The notes below the pieces were generated by a model, which did no database searches, was not told where the DNA came from, and saw nothing but the letters and a program-made list of their open reading frames with translations. Both the position numbers and the translations under genes were made by a program. 22,658 nucleotides of DNA from the IMG/VR virus record IMGVR_UViG_3300018481_000078, positions 1 through 22,658 of that record; one strand, given 5' to 3'. The stretch is from a virus. This document shows, piece by piece, positions 1-6,904 of this stretch (position 1 is the first letter of the stretch; every line of letters begins with the position of its first letter).

Positions 1-283
1 CCGCCACCCGCAGGTAGTCGTCCCACGACGAGATGAGTCCGGTGCCCTCCCGCACCTCGACATTGACCCGAGCCGCCTCCTGGGCCACCCGAGCCATTCC
101 CGCCGCCGCCTGCTCGGTGGCCTGGCGCATCCCGGCGAAGGCTTCGCCCCCGAGACTGGTCCCGACCGTGGAGAGCGCCCCAGCCAACGACCGCTGGATG
201 GCGTTGGCGACCGCATTGACGTCGGCTATCGCCGAGCCAACATCGACCCGAATCGTGGCGACGAGAGAACCCAGGCTCGCCAC
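1..283 (-). CDS. Tail tape measure protein, N-terminal part (cut by window edge)
   Basis: The reading frame stays open from a GTG start at 283 to the left edge, giving 94 residues. The N-terminus (MASLGSLVATIRVDVGSA after initiation) and the following Ala/Gln/Glu-rich helical stretch resemble the start of tape measure proteins, which set tail length and are threaded through the tail tube. A GGGAGGGA SD lies about 9 bases before the GTG. The gene follows directly after the two small tail-assembly chaperone genes, which is the usual place for the tape measure gene in siphoviruses. Function rests mainly on this position because only the first ~95 of probably many hundred residues are visible; a different tail protein is possible. 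Confidence 0.65.
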   Translation of the reverse strand, partial: MASLGSLVATIRVDVGSAIADVNAVANAIQRSLAGALSTVGTSLGGEAFAGMRQATEQAAAGMARVAQEAARVNVEVREGTGLISSWDDYLRVA

Positions 284-287
284 TAGC

Positions 288-572
288 TCAGTCCCTCCCG
301 ATCATGTCCTTGAACTGGCCGAACGAAACGACGTTGGTAGGCACCGCGGCAGGTGCTGAGGTCTTTCGCTCCGGTCGGGGATAGGGCACGAAGTTGCCGA
401 TGTTCTTCGCCCCATACGCCTGCAACATGACGCGGGTCAGCGCGTTCAGCTGGTCGAAGATGGAGGCCAGAAGCTCGTGCTCCTGGGTCCACTGGTACTT
501 GAACTCGTCGAGGGCCATCTCGAAGGCGAGATCGGACGCCAACAAGTCCTCGACCGACAACCCGGTGAGCAT
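288..572 (-). CDS. Second tail-assembly chaperone (gpT-like), possibly made as a frameshift fusion
   Basis: A 94-residue protein rich in acidic and hydrophobic helical sequence, ending in a Pro/Lys-rich tail. It sits between the first chaperone gene and the tape measure gene, the position of the lambda T (gpGT) counterpart. Such proteins coat the tape measure during tail assembly. The ATG at 572 has no well-placed SD (a GGAAGG lies about 14 bases upstream). The same frame is open upstream to 611, so it overlaps the end of the first chaperone gene (stop at 596-598) in the -1 frame. Expression as a -1 frameshift extension is therefore likely by family precedent, but no classical slippery heptamer is present. 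The role is inferred from synteny; the sequence itself shows no diagnostic motif. Confidence 0.6.
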   Translation of the reverse strand: MLTGLSVEDLLASDLAFEMALDEFKYQWTQEHELLASIFDQLNALTRVMLQAYGAKNIGNFVPYPRPERKTSAPAAVPTNVVSFGQFKDMIGRD

Positions 573-595
573 CGCAATTTGGATGACCTTCCGGG

Positions 596-865
596 TCAGG
601 TAGGGCGGGCTTCACTCTCCTCGGCCTCCTGCTGATCCTCGCTGAGGATGGCCTCGAGGCCGTCCAACCACGCGTCGAACGTATCCGGCTTCCCAGCGGC
701 GTACCACGCCAGCTCGTACATCTCCGAGACAGGGCGATCCCCGCCTCCCATCCCCGTCAGGGGCTTGCCGGTTGCGGCTTCGTAATCGACCTGGGCGCGA
801 GGCGTCAGCTTCACTTTTTCGGTCCGTCCGTCGAGGAACTCGACGGTGAACGTCGGTGCGGGCAT
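596..865 (-). CDS. First tail-assembly chaperone (gpG-like)
   Basis: An 89-residue protein. The start at 865 is chosen because AGGAG lies 7 bases upstream and the sequence then reads MPAPTFTVEFLDGRTEKVKL, a beta-rich opening seen in siphovirus tail-assembly chaperones that follow the major tail protein. The C-terminus is strongly acidic (EDQQEAEESEA). It lies just after the major tail protein gene and before the second chaperone and tape measure genes, as expected for the gpG role. Longer in-frame starts up to 949 exist but would run through a strong intergenic hairpin and lack an SD. Confidence comes from synteny and size. Confidence 0.7.
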   Translation of the reverse strand: MPAPTFTVEFLDGRTEKVKLTPRAQVDYEAATGKPLTGMGGGDRPVSEMYELAWYAAGKPDTFDAWLDGLEAILSEDQQEAEESEARPT

Positions 866-894
866 GTCTTTCTCCTGTGGTGGTGGCGACCAGA

Positions 895-940
895 CGGGCA
901 GGGAAGGTGGAGAGAAGTAATCCCTCCAACTCCCCGCCCG
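895..940 (-). other. Stable hairpin between major tail protein and chaperone genes
   Basis: On the minus strand the arms read CGGGC-GGGGAG-T-TGGAG and CTCCA-C-CTTCCC-T-GCCCG, giving about 16 base pairs (one G-U) around a short loop. It lies 12 bases after the major tail protein stop. There is no U-run, so it is not a canonical intrinsic terminator. An mRNA 3'-end stabiliser or partial attenuator for the abundant tail-tube message is a reasonable inference. Confidence 0.6.
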
Positions 941-952
941 AATGGACATCGA

Positions 953-1858
953 TCAGACGGTCGAAACGTCTGAGGCTGGCTCTGCGGCCCAGGTGGTCCC
1001 GTTGTAGACGAACGCCTTGTAGGAACTCGACCCGTCGTCGTGCCACACGACATCGTCCGCCACCCACGTTCCCGCCGGGGGAGTGGTGGTGGGGGCAACC
1101 GTGGTGAGGCCGACGTTGGCCGGGATCGGGGCGACCGCGACGGTCGAATCCGTCCAGTTGCCGCCGACAACCACCCACACGTCGCCGGTCGAGGAGTCCA
1201 CGATGAGGCTCCCGTCTGGCTCTCCGGTGGGGCCTGCGGTCGGTGCCGCCTCGATCGAAGCGGTGGCTCCGCCGCCTCCGCCTCCTCCGCCGATGGCGCC
1301 GGGGAGCGATCCCTCGCCCATGGCCGGGTCGTCGGAGACGATGCGGTACTTCGGCTCGTTGGCCAAGACCCCGAACGTGATCGGGTAGGTCAGGGCGTCG
1401 GTGCGGACCAGCGTCCACGTCACGTCACCCTCGACCTGGGCGCGGGGGATGACGTAGCGGTAGTTGAGATCACCATCGGCGAAATCGACGATGAGCGTCC
1501 GTACCAGGTTCTCGCCCGCGATCGGCAGGTACTCGAACACTCCCGGTGAGGGTTCGGAGAAGGCCCCACCCCCGAGGGCCAGGAGGATCGAGTCGGCGTT
1601 GGTCTGCATGAGGGCAAACGTCAGCGTCATCGGCTCTCGGGATGAGAGGACTCGGACCTTGTCGCCCTGCCAGGCGTCGAGATCCTCGCTCTCACGCGAG
1701 AAGGTGAATCCCACACCATCGGTCGTGACATAGCCCATGTCTACGAAACCGGGTGGGGGGGCTGTCAGGTCGCCAGGAACGGCGGCCCCTTCTGGAGCGG
1801 CCCACACGTGACCCGCTCCGGCAACGCGTACCTCGCTGCCTAGCAATGCGTTCGGCAC
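953..1858 (-). CDS. Major tail (tube) protein with C-terminal extension
   Basis: A 301-residue protein. Residues 1-180 look like a siphovirus major tail protein: an MPNALLGSEVRVAG start, a 'GYVTTDGVGFTFSRE' segment, and alternating beta-strand segments. It would polymerise into the tail tube. After it comes a run of eight glycines (190-197), then about 100 residues rich in Gly, Thr, Val and Trp, with two similar short stretches (GDVWVVVGGNWTDS and the YNGTTWAAEP region). This suggests a flexible linker to a surface-exposed beta-domain. The GTG start at 1858 has AAAGG about 10 bases upstream. The gene is followed by a stable hairpin, then the chaperone genes. The tube assignment is by position and overall character; the binding target of the extension is unknown. 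Confidence 0.8.
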   Translation of the reverse strand: MPNALLGSEVRVAGAGHVWAAPEGAAVPGDLTAPPPGFVDMGYVTTDGVGFTFSRESEDLDAWQGDKVRVLSSREPMTLTFALMQTNADSILLALGGGAFSEPSPGVFEYLPIAGENLVRTLIVDFADGDLNYRYVIPRAQVEGDVTWTLVRTDALTYPITFGVLANEPKYRIVSDDPAMGEGSLPGAIGGGGGGGGATASIEAAPTAGPTGEPDGSLIVDSSTGDVWVVVGGNWTDSTVAVAPIPANVGLTTVAPTTTPPAGTWVADDVVWHDDGSSSYKAFVYNGTTWAAEPASDVSTV

Positions 1859-1873
1859 AGTGGCCGCCTTTCT

Positions 1874-2296
1874 CTATGGTCCCGACGCCCTGATGCGGGC
1901 CGAGACGATCCAATGTGGCTTCGGCGGCGTCCACTCCGCATCGAAACCACTCCTAACCCCGAAGGGTTCCACCGTCGACACCACCCCCTCGGGGTAGGTC
2001 GCATTCTCCAAAGCCAACAGCGCCGTCTGTAGCACTGCGGCAATCCCTGATGCCACGATGTGCGTGTCTGCGTGCACATCGACCTGGCCATCATACGTAA
2101 ACCACTGGAGGGTTGGCTGAGCCATGGCGTCGGCGTTGGGGTAGTTGATCCGACAGGCCGGGAGAGTGACTCGATCTGGGTATTTCCGCGCATAAATGCG
2201 CGCACCGACCAGGGCGGTGAGGGCCTCGTTGTCCCGGAGCTCGCGGACCAAGAGGCCGTGAACGTCGATGATGCCGGGGCCGGGTTGGGTGATCAT
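1874..2296 (-). CDS. Tail terminator / tail-completion protein (DUF3168-like)
   Basis: A 140-residue protein starting MITQPGPGIIDVHGLLVRELRDNEALTALVGARIY, typical of phage tail-completion proteins that cap the tail tube at the head-proximal end ('L...L..n..l..lvg.rIy' pattern). Start ATG at 2296 overlaps the previous stop as ATGA, indicating translational coupling. It immediately precedes the major tail protein gene, the usual position of the tail terminator. No catalytic residues are expected. The domain label is recalled from pattern and synteny. Confidence 0.7.
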   Translation of the reverse strand: MITQPGPGIIDVHGLLVRELRDNEALTALVGARIYARKYPDRVTLPACRINYPNADAMAQPTLQWFTYDGQVDVHADTHIVASGIAAVLQTALLALENATYPEGVVSTVEPFGVRSGFDAEWTPPKPHWIVSARIRASGP

Positions 2297-2751
2297 GCGT
2301 CGGCCACCTCCCAAGTCGCATCGGTTCGGGAGGCAACCGCGGCGAACGCCCCGGTGAAGAACCGGGTGACGGGGAACCCGTCCAAGCCGTACTGGAAGTT
2401 TTCCGAGTTGGGGTGGTCGGCGACGACCAGGCCGATCAGCTGCACCGAGGCCGGGTTGGAGCCTCGGGCGGGGAGGGGCCAAGCCTGCGGCTCTTTCACC
2501 AGCAGCCGCTTCGCCACTGCATCGGGGTCGGTGGACCAATAGATCCTCTTGCCCGCGGCCGACTCGGTGACGGCGGTGTGGACGTCCTCGCCTTTGGGCT
2601 GGGACACCCCGCCCAAGATCGCCTCGGCCTCGTCGACGACCGCAAAGGCCAGGGCCTCGATGTGCTCGTAGGTGGCGGGACCGGCGAAGAACGCCCCCAG
2701 CTCCATCGGCGAGGCTTTGGTCCGCCAGGCGACGGTGGCGTGGACGTTCAT
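2293..2751 (-). CDS. Head-tail connector / neck protein, function not recognised
   Basis: A 152-residue protein whose start at 2751 overlaps the preceding stop (ATGA) and whose stop overlaps the next start (ATGA), so it sits inside a tightly coupled set of head-tail joining genes. A GAGG lies 6 bases before the start. The sequence begins MNVHATVAWRTKASPMELGAFF and has no motif that I can name. In this position siphoviruses usually encode an HK97 gp10-like or minor neck protein. The assignment is positional. Confidence 0.55.
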   Translation of the reverse strand: MNVHATVAWRTKASPMELGAFFAGPATYEHIEALAFAVVDEAEAILGGVSQPKGEDVHTAVTESAAGKRIYWSTDPDAVAKRLLVKEPQAWPLPARGSNPASVQLIGLVVADHPNSENFQYGLDGFPVTRFFTGAFAAVASRTDATWEVADA

Positions 2752-3092
2752 GGCCGGCCTCGGGCAATGGCAATCGTGATGTGGTTGACCTCGCCGAGTC
2801 GGGCGTTCCACTCGTGGTCGGGCGCCCCGATCACCTCGTACCGCTCCCCGTCCAACTCGACCGCGTCCCAGGCTTGGATCGGGGTGTCGGCGGGCAGAAA
2901 GACCTCCCAATGCTCGGAGAGGACGGTGCCCTCCTCCGAGGCGTCGGTCGTCCTCCGCTGCCGCACGTAGCACTTGGTCTGGGTGATGACCTCGGTGAGC
3001 ACCGGGGATCCCCACTCGTCCTCGTCGCCCGAGGGGGTGCGCCATACCAGGGCGATCGGCTTGGTGAGGAGGCGGTCAATCGGTGTGGCCAT
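2748..3092 (-). CDS. Head closure / head-tail adaptor-like protein
   Basis: A 114-residue protein with the pattern of small beta-barrel head-closure proteins: a leading 'ALVWRTPSGDEDEWGSPV', a central 'WEVFLPADTPIQAWDAVELDGERYEVIGAPDHEWN', and a short basic tail. Family members (SPP1 gp16-like) seal the portal after packaging and give the tail its docking surface. The start ATG at 3092 overlaps the previous gene by 17 bases and the stop overlaps the next start. The 'D.v..dG.rYeViG.P' motif is the best evidence and the position agrees. Confidence 0.7.
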   Translation of the reverse strand: MATPIDRLLTKPIALVWRTPSGDEDEWGSPVLTEVITQTKCYVRQRRTTDASEEGTVLSEHWEVFLPADTPIQAWDAVELDGERYEVIGAPDHEWNARLGEVNHITIAIARGRP

Positions 3093-3285
3093 GTCCCGCC
3101 ATCAGGTTCACGATTTCGACTTCGAGGGCGAATATCCGCTGTTGGGCGGCGGATATGAAGTTCCCCTGGGCGGAGACCATCTGCTCTAGCTCGCGGATGC
3201 GGAACTCCTCCTCGGTCATAGCCCGCTCGTCCTCCACCTGGCCGAAATCCGAATCGACCTGCTCTCCTTGTTCGTGCGCTCCCAT
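3076..3285 (-). CDS. Small coiled-coil protein following the fibre gene
   Basis: A 69-residue, mostly helical protein. An acidic N-terminus is followed by a heptad-like stretch (FRIRELEQMVSAQGNFISAAQQRIFALEVEIVNLM) that should form a coiled coil. The start at 3285 shares a TGATG with the stop of the S74 fibre gene, and AAGGAG lies 5 bases upstream, so it is coupled to that gene. It could be a fibre partner, trimerisation helper or small neck protein. No family recognised. Confidence 0.65.
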   Translation of the reverse strand: MGAHEQGEQVDSDFGQVEDERAMTEEEFRIRELEQMVSAQGNFISAAQQRIFALEVEIVNLMAGHGHTD

Positions 3286-4346
3286 CAGACTCCTTCCAGC
3301 GCCCCGACCCGCTCGGTCAGCTCCTGAACCTGTTTCAGGATGATCGTGACGAACTTGGCATAGTCGAGCATCCAGAACTCCTCGGGGTCGGCGGGGATGT
3401 TGAGCGGCTCGTCGTAGACCTCTTGGACCTCCTGGGCGATCAGGCCGATGCTCCTTGACTGATCCTCCCGCCACACGAAGGTGCGAGGCCGCAACCCCAT
3501 CACCTTCTCGTTGGCCTCCTCGGGGGAGAGGTCGGCAATCTGGTCCTTGAGGCGCTCATCGGACTGGCTTCCATACGTGACCCCGGAGGTGCTGACGGAG
3601 ATGGTTCCCTTCTGGACCCCATCGAGTCGGAAGTCGAGTGCCCCACCAGGAGTGTTGCGCCCAAAGATCCCCGCCTGCCCATCGGCGGCGACCGCCACCA
3701 TCCGGTTCTGGGCCCGGCTCATCCCAATCTGGGGAACGTCGTAGTTGGCGACGTCGAGCGAGAAGCTGGCCGTCCCGAAGCTCCCCGCAGGGTCGAACTC
3801 CCAATGGAGGGCGTTGGCGAAGGCAAGCCCAATGGCCCCGCCGGTCGGGTTGCGGAAGAACCCGGCATCCTGAACCCCGAATTGGAGCGAAGGCACCGAA
3901 GCCTGTCCGTTGGGAAGTCGGATCTCTCCCGCCAGCAGCTGCTCGGAGGCGTTGTTCTTGTAGAGGATGGTGTTGGGGAGATTGGCGCTCTCGATCACCC
4001 CCTTCAGCTTGTTCGACGCCCCGGATACCGGGACCGAATCGTTGAGGAGCTTGGCCCCGTCGATCCCGCTCTGGATTTGGCTGTTGCCGTGGGAGTGGGC
4101 CGGAGGGATGAGGGGGTTGACCGACTTCCAAGCCGCCGGAGGTGTGGCGTCGTATATCTCAATCACCTTCGTGTCGAGCCGGTAGATCACCTGACCCTGG
4201 ATCGGAGCCGTGATCGCAGCGTTGCGAGCCGTGGCGTTGGCGAAGCGGGGGATCGGCCCGGAGTCGATGAACTGCTGGAAGGCGAGCGGCGCGTCGGACG
4301 AGTCGGTGTAGTCCGGCACGGCCAGACCCTTGTAGAGCGAACTCAC
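3285..4346 (-). CDS. Fibre / decoration protein with C-terminal peptidase S74 intramolecular chaperone
   Basis: A 353-residue protein. Residues from about 260 form a peptidase S74 (endosialidase-type) chaperone domain: SDERLKD at 262-268, then 'LRPRTFVW', 'IGLIAQEVQEVYDE', and a terminal coiled-coil helix (KQVQELTERVGALEG). In this family the domain trimerises the fibre and then cuts itself off before the Ser of the SDxRLK motif; Ser262 and Lys267 are present. The N-terminal part carries repeats of Asn/Gly-rich beta sequence. The GTG start at 4346 has GGAGG 7 bases upstream and overlaps the preceding stop (GTGA). Its place among head-tail connector genes, rather than after the tape measure, is unusual and suggests a head or neck fibre. 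Confidence 0.85.
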   Translation of the reverse strand: MSSLYKGLAVPDYTDSSDAPLAFQQFIDSGPIPRFANATARNAAITAPIQGQVIYRLDTKVIEIYDATPPAAWKSVNPLIPPAHSHGNSQIQSGIDGAKLLNDSVPVSGASNKLKGVIESANLPNTILYKNNASEQLLAGEIRLPNGQASVPSLQFGVQDAGFFRNPTGGAIGLAFANALHWEFDPAGSFGTASFSLDVANYDVPQIGMSRAQNRMVAVAADGQAGIFGRNTPGGALDFRLDGVQKGTISVSTSGVTYGSQSDERLKDQIADLSPEEANEKVMGLRPRTFVWREDQSRSIGLIAQEVQEVYDEPLNIPADPEEFWMLDYAKFVTIILKQVQELTERVGALEGV

Positions 4347-5101
4347 GGAACAACCTCCTCGACGATGACCGGTGGCGGGTCCAAAGATACAGAGTGGAGG
4401 CTCGCGTCCTTGGGTCCGATGTCGGTTTGGTAGACCCCGGGATGGAGCCAGGCCAAAAGCCCTTCCGCCTCCGTCCCGGCGATGGTGAGTCGCCCGGCGT
4501 CGCCGTAGCGCACCGAGTAATCCCCGATCCGCTCTGAGAGGATGGGGATGGCCTCGGTGGAGCCGGGTGGGGGCAACGTGAGGACGCGGGCAGCGAGGAT
4601 CGCCACCGCCCCCCGCACGGAATCCGGTACAGGAGATGGGACCGGCACCGTCGCCCACGCCCTCACAGCTTCGGTAGCCACCAGGATCGCCACCACCGCC
4701 TCGTCGGTCGAGTACGCCCCACCGGTCAGCGCGATCACGGTCTGGGGATCGGCCCACAGGCTCGCCGGGTCATAGACATAGACCCGAGGGCCGGGATAGT
4801 GGATGGTGTCCGGAGAAAGCTCCATCTTGACTTCGGTGCGTAGCTCGGCCTCAGCCGGGGCAGCCGCCCAGGGGAAGTACCAGGCGAAAACCTCGGTGTC
4901 GTACTGACCGGGGATCGAAGTCTCGGCGGAGGTGGCGTCGACCAGCTCGAGAGTGGCCGTCCACTCCGCCGAATCGACCGCCGCCCCCTCCCCGTCCACC
5001 ATCGTCACCACCACAACCGGCTTGGTGTCGCCCTCGCGGACGACTACCGGGGATACGGCTTTGGTGGAGGCGAAGGGGAGTGCGTAGACCGGGAGCGTCA
5101 T
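4343..5101 (-). CDS. Head-tail connector protein (gp6/gp15-like) with N-terminal beta-domain
   Basis: A 252-residue protein. The C-terminal half ('DPQTVIALTGGAYSTDEAVVAILVATEAVRAWA', then 'VRGAVAILAARVL') matches the helical pattern of phage head-tail adaptors that ring the portal. The N-terminal ~105 residues are beta-rich ('VVVREGDTKPVVVVTMVDGEGAAVDSAEWTATLELV') and look like an added Ig-like or carbohydrate-type domain, making the protein about twice the usual length. The start ATG at 5101 overlaps the upstream stop (ATGA). Longer in-frame starts lack an SD. The connector role is well supported by position; the N-terminal domain role is unknown. Confidence 0.7.
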   Translation of the reverse strand: MTLPVYALPFASTKAVSPVVVREGDTKPVVVVTMVDGEGAAVDSAEWTATLELVDATSAETSIPGQYDTEVFAWYFPWAAAPAEAELRTEVKMELSPDTIHYPGPRVYVYDPASLWADPQTVIALTGGAYSTDEAVVAILVATEAVRAWATVPVPSPVPDSVRGAVAILAARVLTLPPPGSTEAIPILSERIGDYSVRYGDAGRLTIAGTEAEGLLAWLHPGVYQTDIGPKDASLHSVSLDPPPVIVEEVVP

Positions 5102-5319
5102 TCCTCGTCGACCAGGGCCAAGAGCTCGTCCTTGGTCATCCCCGAATCCCACTCGATCTCGTTGTCGGTGAGCCACGCCTGAATGTCGCCCTTGAGCCAC
5201 CCCGAGGTGGGTGATCCCTCGTGTTGGGTGGCCTGCAAGCCCTCCGGCTCTACCGGGTCCGTCACGCCGCTCGCATACAGCCAGCGCTTGTTGTCCTTGA
5301 TCCCGAGTTGCGTCGGCAT
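5098..5319 (-). CDS. Small protein with HeH/SAP-like helical motif
   Basis: A 73-residue protein with a strong SD (GGAGG, 8 bases before the ATG at 5319). The C-terminal part 'GWLKGDIQAWLTDNEIEWDSGMTKDELLALVDEE' fits the helix-extended-loop-helix (HeH/SAP/Rho-N like) pattern often found in a small gene just after the major capsid gene. It is the first gene after the capsid hairpin and is coupled by ATGA to the connector gene. Its role in virion assembly is not known to me. Confidence 0.7.
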   Translation of the reverse strand: MPTQLGIKDNKRWLYASGVTDPVEPEGLQATQHEGSPTSGWLKGDIQAWLTDNEIEWDSGMTKDELLALVDEE

Positions 5320-5334
5320 CTCAAAACCTCCTAT

Positions 5335-5377
5335 CCGGTGGGGGGCGCAGGATGAGTGCGCCCCCTGTTTTCACCGG
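5335..5377 (-). other. Very stable hairpin after the major capsid gene
   Basis: Nine perfect pairs (GGGGGCGCA with TGCGCCCCC, 7-base loop), plus an outer six-pair stem CCGGTG/CACCGG. It lies four bases after the capsid gene stop and just before the SD of the next gene. There is no U-tract on the minus strand, so it probably protects or processes the capsid mRNA, or partly reduces read-through, rather than terminating. Confidence 0.65.
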
Positions 5378-5381
5378 AGTA

Positions 5382-6383
5382 TCACGCGCCCTTGACTGCG
5401 GCGAAGGGGTAGCGGCTGGCCGAGGCGGGCTGGAGGTACGTGACCGGATTGGCCACGGCGAAGGCGAAGCGCCCACGCACCCGGAGGCCGACCATGTCCT
5501 GCTGCGCCAGGGACACCAGCTCGGAGCCGTCACCGGCAGCCGACACGTCGAGCGTCGCCTCGGTCAAGACCTTGTACTGGAGGTCGGTGCGGACGCCCAA
5601 GATGGCGTAGCTCGCATCACCCACGACCGCGAAGGTCTTGTTGGCGGCGGTGCCGAGGGCGCCCGTCCGGTCGTACCGGATCTGGAGGCCATACACCGAG
5701 TCCACCCGCCCGTCGTCCCGGAAGTCCGACAGGTAGACGGGGATGCCGTTGATCGTCCAGCCCCGGAACCCGGCGCGCATGGCGACCGCGGAGTAGACGT
5801 CCGTGGGCATGTACCCGTCCATCTCGACGAAGCCCATCGCCTCGTTGAAGTCGGTCTGATCGGGGATGGTGCCCGCTCCGGTGGCGACGTGACCGGCAGC
5901 GGTGGCGGCGGGGATGATCGCCGCGGGCCAGGAGGCAGGCTTGTTGGTCCCGGCGAACACCGCCGAGTCGATGGCATAGCCAATCGCCTCACCGAGCCGG
6001 GGCGTGACCTCGGCCCACAGGTCGATCGAGGCATCCTCGATGACTGCCTCGGGGATGACGACGATGACCGCAATCTCCTCTGCGATCAGGTTGATGCCCT
6101 TCCACTGCTGCTGGGTGACACTCTTCTTTCCCGCCTGGGAGCCTCCCGAGGACGGTTCGCCGGTCACCCACTTCGCCACAGGCAGCACGTCGAGGACGGG
6201 CAGCACCTGGGCGCCGTTGGGCATATTCACCCGGCGAAAGGATGCCAGGGCCATGGAACTCTCCACAGCCTCTTGGATGATGGAAGTCGAATAACCGACG
6301 GGGATCAGGCCGGAGGTTCCTGCCGGGGTTGGCGGAACGGTTACCGAAAGATCCGGGCGGTCGATGATGACTGGGTTCGCCAT
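5382..6383 (-). CDS. Major capsid protein, HK97 fold
   Basis: A 333-residue protein forming the icosahedral shell. Visible hallmarks: an N-arm with 'SGLIPVGYSTSIIQEAVESSMALASFRRVNMP', 'VLPVLDVLPVAKWVTGE', the E-loop region 'KKSVTQQQWKGINLIAEEIAVIVVIPEAVIEDASIDLWAEVTPRLGEAIGYAIDSAVFAGTNKP', and a C-terminal domain ending 'FAVANPVTYLQPASASRYPFAAVKGA'. These are typical of phage major capsid proteins of the phi-C31/HK97 type. The ATG at 6383 has TAGGAGG 8 bases upstream. It follows the scaffold and a small unknown gene after a 284-base gap, and a stable hairpin follows. No capsid protease is recognisable in the window. Confidence 0.92.
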   Translation of the reverse strand: MANPVIIDRPDLSVTVPPTPAGTSGLIPVGYSTSIIQEAVESSMALASFRRVNMPNGAQVLPVLDVLPVAKWVTGEPSSGGSQAGKKSVTQQQWKGINLIAEEIAVIVVIPEAVIEDASIDLWAEVTPRLGEAIGYAIDSAVFAGTNKPASWPAAIIPAATAAGHVATGAGTIPDQTDFNEAMGFVEMDGYMPTDVYSAVAMRAGFRGWTINGIPVYLSDFRDDGRVDSVYGLQIRYDRTGALGTAANKTFAVVGDASYAILGVRTDLQYKVLTEATLDVSAAGDGSELVSLAQQDMVGLRVRGRFAFAVANPVTYLQPASASRYPFAAVKGA

Positions 6384-6667
6384 TTCGCGAGCCTCCTACG
6401 ACATAGAGGGACAATTCTCTCGACCGCCGCAAGGGCTCGCATCGTGAAGTGATCGCATCTGAGGCCCGATACCGTCGCAGGGACACCGATCGAAGGCCGG
6501 ATCGCTCCTGAGAGGGGAAGATAGCCTATTTCGGACCCGGTAGAGCGACGAAACACGTTCTAAGGCCCCTCACGCCCTCTCTAACGAAGATTCCGAACTC
6601 TCCGCACCCGAGGTTAAGTGATCGAGGAAACATCGGCCTACGGGCCTGTGGCCCTGGGCATGTAGCC
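6384..6667 (-). other. 284-base gap upstream of the major capsid gene
   Basis: No credible gene lies here; short open frames lack an SD. Directly after the preceding stop (6668) is a hairpin at 6635-6667: GGGCC-TGT-GGCCC inside an imperfect GGCCTAC/GTAGCC stem. A 12-base element appears twice with one mismatch, at 6444-6455 (GTGAAGTGATCG) and 6613-6624 (GTTAAGTGATCG). A dedicated capsid promoter would be expected here by analogy with other phages, but I see no convincing -35/-10 pair on the minus strand. Confidence 0.5.
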
Positions 6668-6904
6668 CTAAAGTTCCCTCTCGACCCCTCGGACGATGGT
6701 TACGACCGTTGGCCCGGCCACGAAAAGTACCGGAACTTCGTCGCCCCACGCTTCAAGGACCGCTGCCTTCGCTGCGTCGATGAACTCTTGGGAAGGATTC
6801 TCCCCGAGATGGAAGGCGACCACGTCCCCCGGCTCCAGGACAATCGCCTGGAGCAATGCCTCGGCTGCGGTCACTGCCCTCCGCCGATCGCCCTCCGCAA
6901 CCAT
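6668..6904 (-). CDS. Small conserved-looking protein between scaffold and capsid genes
   Basis: A 78-residue protein with an alpha/beta pattern: a helix 'RRRAVTAAEALLQAIV', then 'PGDVVAFHLGENPSQEFIDAAKAAVLEAWGDEVPVLFVAGPTVVTIVRG'. The ATG at 6904 lies inside the end of the scaffold gene (34-base overlap) and has AAGGAGG about 10 bases upstream. Other siphoviruses carry a small unknown in this slot. No function recognised. Confidence 0.65.
   Translation of the reverse strand: MVAEGDRRRAVTAAEALLQAIVLEPGDVVAFHLGENPSQEFIDAAKAAVLEAWGDEVPVLFVAGPTVVTIVRGVEREL

Noticed and set aside
3556-4131. Minus-strand open frame inside the fibre gene.
   Set aside because: Alternate-frame shadow; the S74 fibre frame has recognisable motifs and a good SD.
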